35,919 nucleotides of DNA from Akkermansiaceae bacterium. GTDB lineage: Bacteria > Verrucomicrobiota > Verrucomicrobiia > Verrucomicrobiales > Akkermansiaceae. The notes beneath the pieces are model-generated. The model was not told where the DNA came from. It was given only the letters and a program-made list of their open reading frames with translations, and made no database searches. A program made the position numbers and the translations under genes. The DNA lies in assembly GCA_026461385.1 (NCBI GenBank), contig JAPJNB010000047.1, positions 1-35,919 of the forward strand, read 5' to 3'. Of the stretch, positions 24,958 through 34,447 are shown piece after piece (positions within the stretch are counted from its first letter, which is position 1; every line of letters starts with the position of its first letter).

Positions 24958-26082
24958 ATGAAACATTTATGCTATTTTTGCTACTCGTTGCTTCTGGCGA
25001 TCTCGATGAGCCGTGCCGCTGAATCTAACACGATTGTCCTTGATGCCATCGGCGTGAAAAATCTCCGGATAGAAACCGTTGAGGTTAAAGAAACCGACTT
25101 TGAAGAAACCGCATTTGCCCTTGGGCGAATTGAGGAAATTCCCGAGAACCATGCTGTTGTCAGTAGCCGAGTTTCAGGTCGGGTGATGGGCTTGGACTTC
25201 AAGGAAGGCGAGACGGTTGAGAGAGGGCAGGTCCTCGTCCGCGTCGAAAGCCGCCAACCTGGAAACCCGCCTCCTGTTATCGAGCTGAAGGCTCCGATCG
25301 GTGGCCTGGTTGTCGAATCCCACATCCACATCGGTGAGCCGGTCGAACCTGACAAGGAGCTACTCGACATTTCCGACCTCACCGAGGTCTTGGCCATTGC
25401 CCGCGTCCCGGAAAGCCAGGCATCCAAACTCAAGCCCGGCAGCAAGGCACACATCCGTATCGCGGCCCTCGGTGACCAGGCATTAGAAGGTGAAATGATT
25501 CGCTTCGGTACTTCGGCAGACCGTGAGAGCGGCACCATCGACGCCATTTTCAAGGTCGCCAATCCCGGACTCAAAATGCGCTCGGACATGCGCGCCGAGT
25601 TTTCCATCATCCTGAACAAGCGTGCGAACGTTCTTGGTATTCCGCGTGCAGCCTTACAGGGCGACACCGCTAAGCGCTTCGTCTACGTCAAACATTTCGA
25701 CCTCGCGAACGCCTTCATCAAGGCACCGGTGCAAGTTGGTGAAATGAACGACCGCTTCGTGGAAATCGTCAGCGGCCTGCTACCGGCGGATGAAGTTGTC
25801 ACCCGTGGTGCCTACTCGCTCTCCTTCGCCGGTGGCGGTAGCGTCTCGCTCAAGGAAGCGCTCGACGCCGCACACGGCCACGAACACGCGGCGGACGGAA
25901 GTGAACTCACCCCCGAGAAAAAAGCCGAAATGGCTGCTGCGAAAAACGACGGCAAGGCTGCTGCATCCGGCGGTGGAAGCAAGATCTGGATGTATGTTAG
26001 CGGAGGTCTTTTTCTCCTCCTGCTCGCGTCCTTGTTCACTAAAACCCGCGTTTCTTCCAATATCGAACCCGAGGCTCTCTGA
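24958..26082 (+). CDS. RND efflux periplasmic adaptor with C-terminal membrane segment
   Basis: This 374-residue membrane-fusion protein (CusB/CzcB type) has a signal peptide, a beta-barrel and a lipoyl hairpin (VSSRVSGRVMGLDFKEGETVERGQVLVRVES ... IELKAPIGGLV). The barrel region continues through GIPRAALQGD. Unusually, it ends with HGHEHAAD (from residue 306), a Lys/Ala-rich linker, and one hydrophobic segment at ~343-361 followed by a short tail. Ordinary adaptors are anchored only at the N-terminus. The pump gene starts 4 bp later, so the two are translationally linked. Confidence 0.88.
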   Translation: MKHLCYFCYSLLLAISMSRAAESNTIVLDAIGVKNLRIETVEVKETDFEETAFALGRIEEIPENHAVVSSRVSGRVMGLDFKEGETVERGQVLVRVESRQPGNPPPVIELKAPIGGLVVESHIHIGEPVEPDKELLDISDLTEVLAIARVPESQASKLKPGSKAHIRIAALGDQALEGEMIRFGTSADRESGTIDAIFKVANPGLKMRSDMRAEFSIILNKRANVLGIPRAALQGDTAKRFVYVKHFDLANAFIKAPVQVGEMNDRFVEIVSGLLPADEVVTRGAYSLSFAGGGSVSLKEALDAAHGHEHAADGSELTPEKKAEMAAAKNDGKAAASGGGSKIWMYVSGGLFLLLLASLFTKTRVSSNIEPEAL

Positions 26083-26085
26083 CCC

Positions 26086-29000
26086 ATGCTGAACCATATG
26101 ATTCATTGGTCGCTGGCCAACCGGGCGGTGATCATCGGCCTTTCCCTGAGCTTGATGGTCATGGGTCTGCGCACTGCCACGGAATTGCCCGTCGAGGTAC
26201 TACCTGACCTTTCCAAACCCACGGTCATCATCCTCACGGAATCCGGTGGCCTCTCGCCGGAGGAAGTGGAAACGCGTGTGACCCAGCCGATTGAAAGCGC
26301 GCTGATGGGCGTCGCCGGACTGACCCGGCTGCGGACTAACAGCGACGTTTCCCTTTCGCTCGTCTATGCTGAGTTCGGATGGGACACGGATATTTACAAG
26401 GCTCGGATGCTGGTCCAGGAACGCCTCCTAGGCGTGCGCGAGCAACTCCCGGAAGGCGTCCAACCGTTCATGACCCCCGTCGCCTCGCTGATGGGCGAAA
26501 TTCTGCTAGTCGGCGTCCGCTCCACCATCAAGGAGGGTGAACCCGGCTACATGCCTCCGAGCGATGTCCGCTCGATGGCGGATTGGACGATCAAGCGACG
26601 GCTCCAGAGTATTTCCGGCATCGCCGAAATCCTCAACATGGGCGGTGGTGTCAAACAGATCGAGATTCAACCGGATCCTTACAAAATGCAGGCCCACGGC
26701 GTCAGTTTCGATGAACTCGAAAAAGCCGCCAAGGAATCGGCGTCCACGACCACCGGTGGCTTCATCAATACAGGCACCACGGAAATTATGGTTAGAAACC
26801 TCGCCATGACCGTGCAACTCGGCGACATCGCCAGCACCATCGTCAAGAAGGTGAATGACCGGCCCATTTCCATCGGTGACGTTGCCAACGTCGTCTGGGG
26901 AATCGAGCCGATGCGCGGAGACGCCACCGTCAGCCAGAGCCCCGAAAAGACGCCGACTTATGGCGTCATCATGTCCATCACCAAGGCTCCGGGTTTCGAC
27001 ACGCGTGCATTGACTGAAGAAATCACCAAAGCACTCGCGGAACTCCAGCCCTCCTTCCCGAAAGGCATGGAAACAACGCTGCTCTTCCAACAGAAGGATT
27101 TTATCGACCACGCCATCGGAAATCTAATGGATGCCATCCGCGATGGGGCGATCATGGTGACGATTGTGATCTTCATCTTCCTGCTGAATTTCCGCACCAC
27201 CTTCATCACGCTCATGGCCATGCCGCTCTCCTTCGGCATCACCATGCTGATTTTCAAATGGTCCGGCATCAGTGTGAACTCGATGACCCTCGGTGGCCTC
27301 GCCGTCGCCATCGGAATGGTGGTGGATGACGCCATTGTCGATGTGGAAAACGTTTATCGAAGACTCAGGGAAAACGCTGCGCTGGAAAAACCTCATGCAC
27401 GTCTTGCCGTCATCGCCCGTGCTTCAGGAGAAGTTAGAAACTCCATCCTCTATGCAACGATCCTGATCATCCTCGTTTTCCTGCCGCTGCTTGGATTGAC
27501 CGGAGTCGAGGGCAAACTCTTCGCGCCCATCGCCATTGCCACGATCATTTCGATGATCGCCTCGTTCATCGTCTCGCTAACCGCTATCCCGGTGCTTTGC
27601 TCGTTCCTGCTCAATCCAAAAGCGGGTCACCACAAGGACGGCATCGTCACCCGGGGCATGAAGTGGTTGTTGGAAAACGTCTGGCTGCGCTTCGGCCTGA
27701 GTCAGCCCTATCTGCTACTCGCGCTGGCACTCATCATCATCGTCGCGGCGTTCTCGCTCTATCCGCAGATGGGCAAGGATTTCCTGCCCAAGTTCAAGGA
27801 GGAGACCGCGCTCGTCGCCGTCACCTCCGCACCCGGCACTTCGCTGGAGGAAATGAACAAAATTTCCGATGTCGTCGAGCAGCAGATCCTGTCGGTGTCG
27901 GAAGTGAGGAAAGTCGGACGCCGCCTTGGCCGTGCCGAACGCGGTGACCACGTCGTCCCCGTCTCCACTGCCGAGTTCGACGTGGACTTCCGCGAAATCG
28001 AGGGCGAGCACCAATCCAAGGGACGTGACCGCGACGAAATTCTAGCAGACATCAGCAAGCGACTCAAAACCGTCCCCGGGGTTTTCGCCGTCGTCGGCGG
28101 GCCGCTTGCCGACCGCATCGGTCACATGCTCAGCGGGGTTTCCGCGCCCGTCGCCGTGAAAATCTTCGGCCCGGACCTTGAAGAGCTGAAGAAAATCGGC
28201 GTCGAGATCCAGTCGATTTGTAAAACCATCCCTGGCTTCGAGGATGCCAAGCTCGATGTGCAATCGTCGATTCCCCAGCTCCGCATCGAAGCGGATCGGG
28301 ATCGCGCCCGTGCTTATGGCATCGCGCCCGGCCATCTCAACGAACAGCTCTCCACCCTGATCGGCGGCAAGGAAGTCGCGGAATTGCGTGACGGCCAACG
28401 TGCGGTCAACCTCGTCACCCGCTTGCCTCTGGAATGGCGGGATTCACCGGAAAGGATCTCGCAGATTCCCATCGAGATGAGCAACGGTCAGCTCGTCCCT
28501 CTCTCGCTCGTCGCCGATGTCAGGGAGGCCAAGGGGCCTAACGTGATTTTTCGTGAGGATAGTCAGCGCCGATATGCTTTGGCGATCAAACCGACCGTCC
28601 GTGACGTTTCCACTCTGGTCGAACGACTCAGGAAGGAAGTGACGGAAAAGGTGAAATTGCCCGAAGGCTACTTCGTCAAATTCGAGGGTGAGTTCCAGGC
28701 ACAGAAGGACGCCACCCAGCGGATCGCGCTCTTCACCGGCGTCATCCTGCTGGCGATCGCCTTCCTGTTATACGGCTATTTCAAAACGCCGTTTTTCGCC
28801 ATCCAAGTTCTTTTCGACATTCCCTTAGCGATGGTCGGCGGACTCGTCCTCACGTATTTGATGCTGAACAACATTAGCATCGCCACGCTCGTAGGCCTCA
28901 TCGCCGTGGCAGGGGTCGCGGCACGGAACAGCATCATGCTCATTTCCCACTACCTGCATCTCATGCAGCACGAGGGTGAAAGATTCACCGAGCAGATGGT

Positions 29001-29253
29001 CATTCGCGGTACCAAAGAGCGGCTGGTTCCAGTACTAATGACGGCGCTCGCAGCAGGGATCGGACTGATTCCGCTCGTGCTGGCTGCGGATCAACCGGGT
29101 AAGGAAATTCTCCATCCGGTAGCGGTCGTCATCGTCGGTGGGCTGATCACGAGCACTTTGCTTGGATTGGTGGTGACTCCCACCGTCTTTTTCACCTTCG
29201 GCCGCAAGGCCGCCGCAAACTCCATCGAGCGCGAATCCGCCGCTTCCCACTGA
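26086..29253 (+). CDS. HME-type RND efflux pump (CzcA/CusA family)
   Basis: This 1055-residue inner-membrane proton antiporter is the usual length. It shows PVEVLPDLSKPTVIILTESGGLSPEEVE at the start and MTLGGLAVAIGMVVDDAIVDVENV in TM4, with acidic residues for the proton relay. LVGLIAVAGVAARNSIMLISHY is the matching motif in the second half. It exports metal cations with the adaptor and channel encoded upstream. Metal specificity (zinc/cobalt/cadmium versus copper/silver) is not certain from motifs by eye. Confidence 0.92.
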   Translation: MLNHMIHWSLANRAVIIGLSLSLMVMGLRTATELPVEVLPDLSKPTVIILTESGGLSPEEVETRVTQPIESALMGVAGLTRLRTNSDVSLSLVYAEFGWDTDIYKARMLVQERLLGVREQLPEGVQPFMTPVASLMGEILLVGVRSTIKEGEPGYMPPSDVRSMADWTIKRRLQSISGIAEILNMGGGVKQIEIQPDPYKMQAHGVSFDELEKAAKESASTTTGGFINTGTTEIMVRNLAMTVQLGDIASTIVKKVNDRPISIGDVANVVWGIEPMRGDATVSQSPEKTPTYGVIMSITKAPGFDTRALTEEITKALAELQPSFPKGMETTLLFQQKDFIDHAIGNLMDAIRDGAIMVTIVIFIFLLNFRTTFITLMAMPLSFGITMLIFKWSGISVNSMTLGGLAVAIGMVVDDAIVDVENVYRRLRENAALEKPHARLAVIARASGEVRNSILYATILIILVFLPLLGLTGVEGKLFAPIAIATIISMIASFIVSLTAIPVLCSFLLNPKAGHHKDGIVTRGMKWLLENVWLRFGLSQPYLLLALALIIIVAAFSLYPQMGKDFLPKFKEETALVAVTSAPGTSLEEMNKISDVVEQQILSVSEVRKVGRRLGRAERGDHVVPVSTAEFDVDFREIEGEHQSKGRDRDEILADISKRLKTVPGVFAVVGGPLADRIGHMLSGVSAPVAVKIFGPDLEELKKIGVEIQSICKTIPGFEDAKLDVQSSIPQLRIEADRDRARAYGIAPGHLNEQLSTLIGGKEVAELRDGQRAVNLVTRLPLEWRDSPERISQIPIEMSNGQLVPLSLVADVREAKGPNVIFREDSQRRYALAIKPTVRDVSTLVERLRKEVTEKVKLPEGYFVKFEGEFQAQKDATQRIALFTGVILLAIAFLLYGYFKTPFFAIQVLFDIPLAMVGGLVLTYLMLNNISIATLVGLIAVAGVAARNSIMLISHYLHLMQHEGERFTEQMVIRGTKERLVPVLMTALAAGIGLIPLVLAADQPGKEILHPVAVVIVGGLITSTLLGLVVTPTVFFTFGRKAAANSIERESAASH

Positions 29254-29260
29254 ACTTCCC

Positions 29261-29296
29261 TTGTGGCAGTGCGTTCTAAACAGCGCGCAGCCACAA
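29261..29296. other. Inverted repeat between RND pump and accessory gene
   Basis: TTGTGGC and GCCACAA are separated by 22 nt that include GC-rich inner pairing. No T-run follows, so it may be an mRNA processing or attenuation structure that lowers or protects downstream expression. It is not a standard terminator. Confidence 0.35.
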
Positions 29297-29343
29297 AGGC
29301 GTCTGCAAACACAAACCGAAAATCGATCGAAAAAACAAACATT

Positions 29344-29775
29344 ATGAAAACCAGAATCCTCGCCATCGCCGCGCTCATCGCAGGTCTCACCTTCGCCAAC
29401 GCCGAGGAGAAAGTAAAAGCCCCAAACGGTGGACGTATTATCGATGCCGTCACGCCGATTGTCGAGTTCCTCGTCACCAAGGATAAGAATGTGGAAGTCC
29501 GCTTCTTGGATGCGGCAGGCAAGGTCGTCGCCCCCGCTGCACAAACCGTCACCGTCACCATGGGCGATCGCGCGGCTCCAACTAAGCTCGCCTTCACCAA
29601 GGACGGCGACAAACTCGTCTCGGATCGAGCGATACCCGCTGGCAAGGAGCTCCCAGTGGTCGTCCAGATCAAGAGTGTTCCAGATGCGAAGCCGGTTTAT
29701 GCAAAGTTCAACCTTAACCTTGCCACGTGTCCAACATGCTTGAATGCCGAGTACGCCTGCGCTTGCGATCACTGA
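29344..29775 (+). CDS. Small secreted protein with C-terminal Cys/His cluster
   Basis: From ATG 29344 the protein has 143 residues: a signal peptide (MKTRILAIAALIAGLTFANA), then a ~100-residue beta-rich domain starting KVKAPNGGRIID. The last 15 residues (CPTCLNAEYACACDH) hold four Cys and one His and look like a metal-binding tail. It lies 90 bp after the pump gene, and the gap holds an inverted repeat (TTGTGGC 29261-29267 / GCCACAA 29290-29296). It is probably a periplasmic accessory of the efflux system. No family name is claimed. Confidence 0.7.
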   Translation: MKTRILAIAALIAGLTFANAEEKVKAPNGGRIIDAVTPIVEFLVTKDKNVEVRFLDAAGKVVAPAAQTVTVTMGDRAAPTKLAFTKDGDKLVSDRAIPAGKELPVVVQIKSVPDAKPVYAKFNLNLATCPTCLNAEYACACDH

Positions 29776-29827
29776 AGTTCACCATTTTTGGGTGGAATCT
29801 CGGTGACGAATTGGGCAGCTTCATAAG

Positions 29828-30301
29828 ATGCAGCACCACGAGAAATTCATGCTCCGAGCGATTGAGCTGGCACGCCATGGAATCAATCAAGGTGCTGGCG
29901 GCCCATTTGGTGCGGTGGTGGTGAAGGATGGGGTCATCGTGGGTGAGGGTTGGAATCAAGTTCTCGCTTCGTCGGATCCAACGGCGCATGGAGAAATCAT
30001 GGCCATCCGTGATGCTTGTGCACATGAGGGGGTTTTTTCGTTAGAAGGATGTGAGATCTACACGACGGGTCAGCCGTGCCCCATGTGTTTGGGTGCGATC
30101 TACTGGGCTAGGATTGATCGAATTTACCATGGATTTCGGGTTGAAGATGCAGCGGACATCGGCTTCGACGACGCGGAATTTTTCAGGCAGATCGGCTTAC
30201 CTGCCGATGCGCGCGCCATTCCATCCCAAGAGTTGTGTCGCGAGCAGGCGCTACTTCTAGCAGATGACTATCTGAGACTCCCCGGGCTGCAGCGGTATTG
30301 A
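29828..30301 (+). CDS. guaD: Guanine deaminase
   Basis: This 157-residue cytidine-deaminase-fold enzyme should convert guanine to xanthine. The zinc site is His54-Gly-Glu56 (HGE in place of the more usual HAE) and PCPMC with Cys84 and Cys87. LGAIYWARIDRIYHGF and AADIGFDD downstream match GuaD rather than the tRNA adenosine deaminase TadA. It starts 52 bp after the efflux accessory gene and converges with polA. Confidence 0.85.
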   Translation: MQHHEKFMLRAIELARHGINQGAGGPFGAVVVKDGVIVGEGWNQVLASSDPTAHGEIMAIRDACAHEGVFSLEGCEIYTTGQPCPMCLGAIYWARIDRIYHGFRVEDAADIGFDDAEFFRQIGLPADARAIPSQELCREQALLLADDYLRLPGLQRY

Positions 30302-30337
30302 TCCCCGCTTTTCGCGAGATGCACTTGGATCATCGAA

Positions 30338-33127
30338 TCAATGGGCAGCCAGCCAGTTTGGGCCGACGCCCGAGCTGACTTCGATAGGGACTCCGTTCGG
30401 CAGAGGCAGAGCGGTTCTCATGGCATGCAGAATTTTGGGAACGAGTTCCTCTTGCTCATCGAGCGCGAGGTCGAAGACCAATTCGTCATGCACCTGGAGA
30501 AGCATCTTTGTCCGATACGGTTTCTCTGTTAGGAGGTTGGCGATGCGGATCATCGCGAGTTTGATCATGTCTGCGGAGGTGCCTTGAATGGGCATGTTGA
30601 TTGCGGCGCGTTCGGCGATGCTGCGGAGGTTCTGGTTGCCAGAATTCAAATCGGGAAAGTAACGTCGGCGGCCGCTGAGCGTTTCGACATAACCGGCCTC
30701 GCGAGCCACGTTGACCATGCGATCCATGAACTGGCGGATGGCAGGATACTCGCGGAAATACGCATCGATGATGCTGGCTGCCTCGGTGCGTGGGATGGAA
30801 AGTCGCTGGCTGAGCCCAAATGCGGAGATGCCATAAATGATCCCGAAATTGACCATCTTCGCCGTTCGCCGCATGTCGGAACTCACGGCTAGCAGATCAA
30901 CACCGAACACCTTGGCAGCCGTGATCGTGTGGATGTCGGCATTGTTTTGGAATGCCTCAATCATGGTAGCATCTTGCGATAGCGCGGCCATCACGCGGAG
31001 CTCGATTTGCGAGTAGTCACAAGATAAAATCTGATAGATCGTGCTTGGTTGCCGAGGGACAAAGGCCTTGCGAATCTTGCGCCCAGCCTCGGAGCGGACG
31101 GGGATGTTTTGGAGGTTTGGGTCTGATGAGGCAAGGCGCCCAGTGGCTGCGATGAGTTGGTGGAAGTGCGTATGCACGCGGCCCGTTTCCGCGACGATGT
31201 GCGTGGGTAACGCATCAAGATAGGTGGACTTCAGTTTGGTTGCTTCGCGCCATGAGAGGATGTCGGCGATGATCGGGTGCTTGCCCTCAAGCGTAGCGAG
31301 TGTTTGCTCGTCGGTCTTGTATTGTCCGGTTTTGGTTTTCTTTGCCTTCTCGGCGAGGCCGAGTTGGTCGAAGAGAATTTCGCCAAGCTGCTTGGGTGAG
31401 GCGATATTGAATGACCGATCAGCATGGAGGTGGATCGATCGCACGAGATCATCAAGCTGGATTTGAAGTTCACCACCAATCACGCCAAGTGCGGCGGGGT
31501 CGATGGCGATGCCCTCCATTTCCATGTCCACAAGGATGGGAAGCAGTGGGCCCTCTATGTGGTGGAGGATCGTCTCTTGGCCTGAGCCTGTGAGCAGTGG
31601 CCTCATTTTCTCGGCGAGCTGATAGGTAACATCAGCATCTTCTGCGGCATATTCTGCTAGAACCGCAAGAGGGATTGCACGCATATCAAGGGCCTTGGAG
31701 GCATTCGATTTCTCTGCATGGGCGAAAAGGTCAAGCGAAGGTGCAGTGGCTGTGTCTGCTTTGGGTTTTGAAATATCTACAAGTTTGATCGTGGTGTATC
31801 CTAACAATATCTCCGATAGATAATCCATGGAGTGCCTGCGGGCTGGCGCGATGAGAGAATCGGCGAGCAGGGTATCAAAGAAGGGGCCAGCCACCGGAAT
31901 GCCATGGTGGTGGAGGATAGAAAGGTCGAATTTGAGGTTGTGGCCGATTTTTTCAGCTGGAGCGGCGAGTGCGGCGATGAGGGTGGGGCGCAGTGCCTCG
32001 GAATACGGAAGGTACCACGCCTCATGGGCGTGCCACGAGAAGGCGACACCTAACAGTTGGGATGTAAAGCGGTCGAGGCCTGTAGTTTCAATGTCGAAGC
32101 AAAACGATTTTTGTTGGGCAAGTTCGGCGAATAGCTGGGATTGGAGCTCGGGGGTATCTGCGAGGTGGTAGTGGTGATCGACATCTCGGATTGTCTTGAA
32201 TGTTTCAAAGAGGGTGGGAGTGTTGGTGAGGGCTTCGCTTGGTACGGAGTCCGCAGTGCGGGTTGGAAAAAGTCGCTTCGTGAGGGAGCGGAATTCAAAC
32301 TCATTGAAGAGTGCTTTTAACGCACCCTCCTCGGGCGGGGTCAGCAAGAGGTCTTCCCACGTCACTTCGATCGGAACATTTAAAATGATAGTTGCGAGCT
32401 CTTTTGAGAGCAGCGCTTGGTCGGCGTGGGTCTCGACATTTTCGCGTTGTTTTCCCTTCAACTTGTCAGCATTGGCGATGAGGTTCTCGATTGAGTCAAA
32501 CTCACCGATGAGCTTCTTGGCGGTTTTCTCGCCGATGCCGGGGATGCCAGGAATGTTGTCGGATGCATCACCCCAAAGGCCAAGGATGTCGATGACTTGC
32601 GAGGGTCGCTCGACTTGCCATTTTTCTAACATGGTTGGAAGGTCGATGACCTCGTGGTCCGATCCCTTGCGTCCAGGTTTCCACATCCGAGTGGATTCGG
32701 AAATGAGCTGAGCGAAATCTTTGTCGGGCGTAACCATGAATGACTCAAATTCATCCAACTCGGCGCGTTTGACGAGGGTTCCGATGATGTCATCTGCCTC
32801 GAAGCCGTTGAGTTCTAGGACGGGGATATTGAATGCACGACAGAGGCTTTTGACGTGTGGAATCGCTGCGGCGAGCTCTTCGGGCATCTCATCGCGTTGG
32901 GCCTTGTAGGCGGGAAATAGGATGTGGCGCGGGGTTGGTGCCGATGTGTCGAAGGCGACGCCGATGTGGGTGGGATTTTCCTTCTCGAGAATCGCAAGTA
33001 ACGTGTTGGTGAACCCATAGAGGGCGGAGGTGTTAACTCCCTTTGAGTTGCGGATCGGATTTTGGATGACTGCGAAGTGAGCCCGATAAATGAGGGCCAT
33101 GCCATCGAGGAGAAAAAGACGTTTCAT
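30338..33127 (-). CDS. polA: DNA polymerase I
   Basis: From ATG 33127 the protein has 929 residues, the full family length. The 5' nuclease domain begins LFLLDGMALIYRAHFAV. The 3'-5' exonuclease is complete, with FDIETTGLDRF (Asp and Glu), IGHNLKFDLSIL and YAAEDADVTY, so proofreading should be active. The polymerase domain has motif A (SCDYSQIELRVMA), motif B (RRTAKMVNFGIIYGISAFGLSQRL, shown here only as the key stretch) and motif C (QVHDELVFD). It acts in repair and lagging-strand primer removal. It lies 59 bp downstream of lpxB on the same strand and may be co-transcribed. Confidence 0.97.
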   Translation of the reverse strand: MKRLFLLDGMALIYRAHFAVIQNPIRNSKGVNTSALYGFTNTLLAILEKENPTHIGVAFDTSAPTPRHILFPAYKAQRDEMPEELAAAIPHVKSLCRAFNIPVLELNGFEADDIIGTLVKRAELDEFESFMVTPDKDFAQLISESTRMWKPGRKGSDHEVIDLPTMLEKWQVERPSQVIDILGLWGDASDNIPGIPGIGEKTAKKLIGEFDSIENLIANADKLKGKQRENVETHADQALLSKELATIILNVPIEVTWEDLLLTPPEEGALKALFNEFEFRSLTKRLFPTRTADSVPSEALTNTPTLFETFKTIRDVDHHYHLADTPELQSQLFAELAQQKSFCFDIETTGLDRFTSQLLGVAFSWHAHEAWYLPYSEALRPTLIAALAAPAEKIGHNLKFDLSILHHHGIPVAGPFFDTLLADSLIAPARRHSMDYLSEILLGYTTIKLVDISKPKADTATAPSLDLFAHAEKSNASKALDMRAIPLAVLAEYAAEDADVTYQLAEKMRPLLTGSGQETILHHIEGPLLPILVDMEMEGIAIDPAALGVIGGELQIQLDDLVRSIHLHADRSFNIASPKQLGEILFDQLGLAEKAKKTKTGQYKTDEQTLATLEGKHPIIADILSWREATKLKSTYLDALPTHIVAETGRVHTHFHQLIAATGRLASSDPNLQNIPVRSEAGRKIRKAFVPRQPSTIYQILSCDYSQIELRVMAALSQDATMIEAFQNNADIHTITAAKVFGVDLLAVSSDMRRTAKMVNFGIIYGISAFGLSQRLSIPRTEAASIIDAYFREYPAIRQFMDRMVNVAREAGYVETLSGRRRYFPDLNSGNQNLRSIAERAAINMPIQGTSADMIKLAMIRIANLLTEKPYRTKMLLQVHDELVFDLALDEQEELVPKILHAMRTALPLPNGVPIEVSSGVGPNWLAAH

Positions 33128-33186
33128 GGAAGAAGGATGGGTGAATCTTGTGGGCAAGTTGAGAAGAGTGCGCTGGGTGGCGAGGA

Positions 33187-34317
33187 TCAATCAGCAAGCC
33201 AGCGCGCCACTGCGTGGGCAGCTCGCTCGTGAGCGCCGCAGCCGCCTAGCTTGGCAGCAGTTTCGGCGAGGCGTGATTGCAAGGCATCGCGCTTTGCCGG
33301 AGATTCCAAGAAGCTTTTCAGGGACTCCGCAACCGCAGATGGCTCGGCATTATTTTGAATCAATTCTTCGACCACGCCTTCGCCAGCAAGGATGTTTACC
33401 AGCCCAATGTGTGGAATTTTCACTAACATTTTTCCTAACAGGTAGGTCAATGGTGCCACACGGTAGACAAGGCAATATGGCAGTCCATAGTAGGCGGCCT
33501 CAAGCGTTGCGGTACCACTGGCGATCACCGCGCAACCCGCTCGCTGCATGAGCGCGTGGCTTCCGCCGTTTGTTAGATGAATGCGCTCCTCGGCGCTAGC
33601 CGCGTTGATGAGTCCTCGGATCTGTTCGGCGAGCTTCGGAGAGGCGGCAGGCACCTCGAATTTGAGCGAATGGTTCCATGTGGCTAACAGCATCGCGGTA
33701 TCGATCATCATGGGAAACAAGCGGGCGATTTCCCGCTCGCGACTGCCTGGGAAAAATCCGACGAGATTTGAGTCGTGGGTGACATGGTCCAAGCGATCTT
33801 CTTCCAGCTCATCCACGAGCGGGTGACCAACAAAGGTCGTCTTAAGGCCCGCATTTTGAAAGATCGGTCGCTCGAAGGGAAAGAGGCAAAGCATCTCGTC
33901 AAGGAACCTAACCATTTTTGGAAGGCGTCCCTTGTTCCATGCCCAGACTTGTGGGCTGATGTAGTAAATGATGCGTGTGTTGGGGCATTCGCGTTTCACG
34001 GCTTCAGCGAAGCGAAGATTGAAGCCAGGGTAGTCGATGAGTAGAAGGACATCCGGTTGGAATTCGATCAGTTCATCTAACATCTCAGTGAAGCGCTGCT
34101 TGAACCAATCATAACGTTTCAAAACCTCCCAGATTCCCATAACAGCAGCATCTTCGACCCAATCCTTCAATCCGGCATTTGCAACTGTCGCCATTTCAGG
34201 TCCACCAGCACCATGGATTTCAAGGTCAGGCATGATTTGGGTGAGGCAACGCAGCAAGCCTGCGCCATGAGCGTCACCGCTCAGCTCCCCCGCGACTGCA
34301 TAAACCCGTTTCGACAT
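33187..34317 (-). CDS. lpxB: Lipid-A-disaccharide synthase
   Basis: This 376-residue GT19 enzyme joins UDP-2,3-diacylglucosamine and lipid X into the lipid A disaccharide. Signatures include AGELSGDAHGAGL at the N-terminus, IYYISPQVWAWNKGR, FVGHPLVDELE, FFPGSREREIARL and SGTATLEAAYYGLPYCLVYRV. Its presence shows an LPS-bearing outer membrane. ATG 34317 fits the family start; an in-frame extension to 34365 is unconserved. Confidence 0.95.
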   Translation of the reverse strand: MSKRVYAVAGELSGDAHGAGLLRCLTQIMPDLEIHGAGGPEMATVANAGLKDWVEDAAVMGIWEVLKRYDWFKQRFTEMLDELIEFQPDVLLLIDYPGFNLRFAEAVKRECPNTRIIYYISPQVWAWNKGRLPKMVRFLDEMLCLFPFERPIFQNAGLKTTFVGHPLVDELEEDRLDHVTHDSNLVGFFPGSREREIARLFPMMIDTAMLLATWNHSLKFEVPAASPKLAEQIRGLINAASAEERIHLTNGGSHALMQRAGCAVIASGTATLEAAYYGLPYCLVYRVAPLTYLLGKMLVKIPHIGLVNILAGEGVVEELIQNNAEPSAVAESLKSFLESPAKRDALQSRLAETAAKLGGCGAHERAAHAVARWLAD

Positions 34318-34447
34318 GCGGCAGACTATGCGGCCTCTATGAGCCTGACCATCAAAAATCGTCATCGTTCATCGGGATGGGGTTAGGGAAATTCTCCGCT
34401 TCTGGCCTTTTGGTGGATGCGCCGTAATGAGCTCAGGAGAGGAGGCG

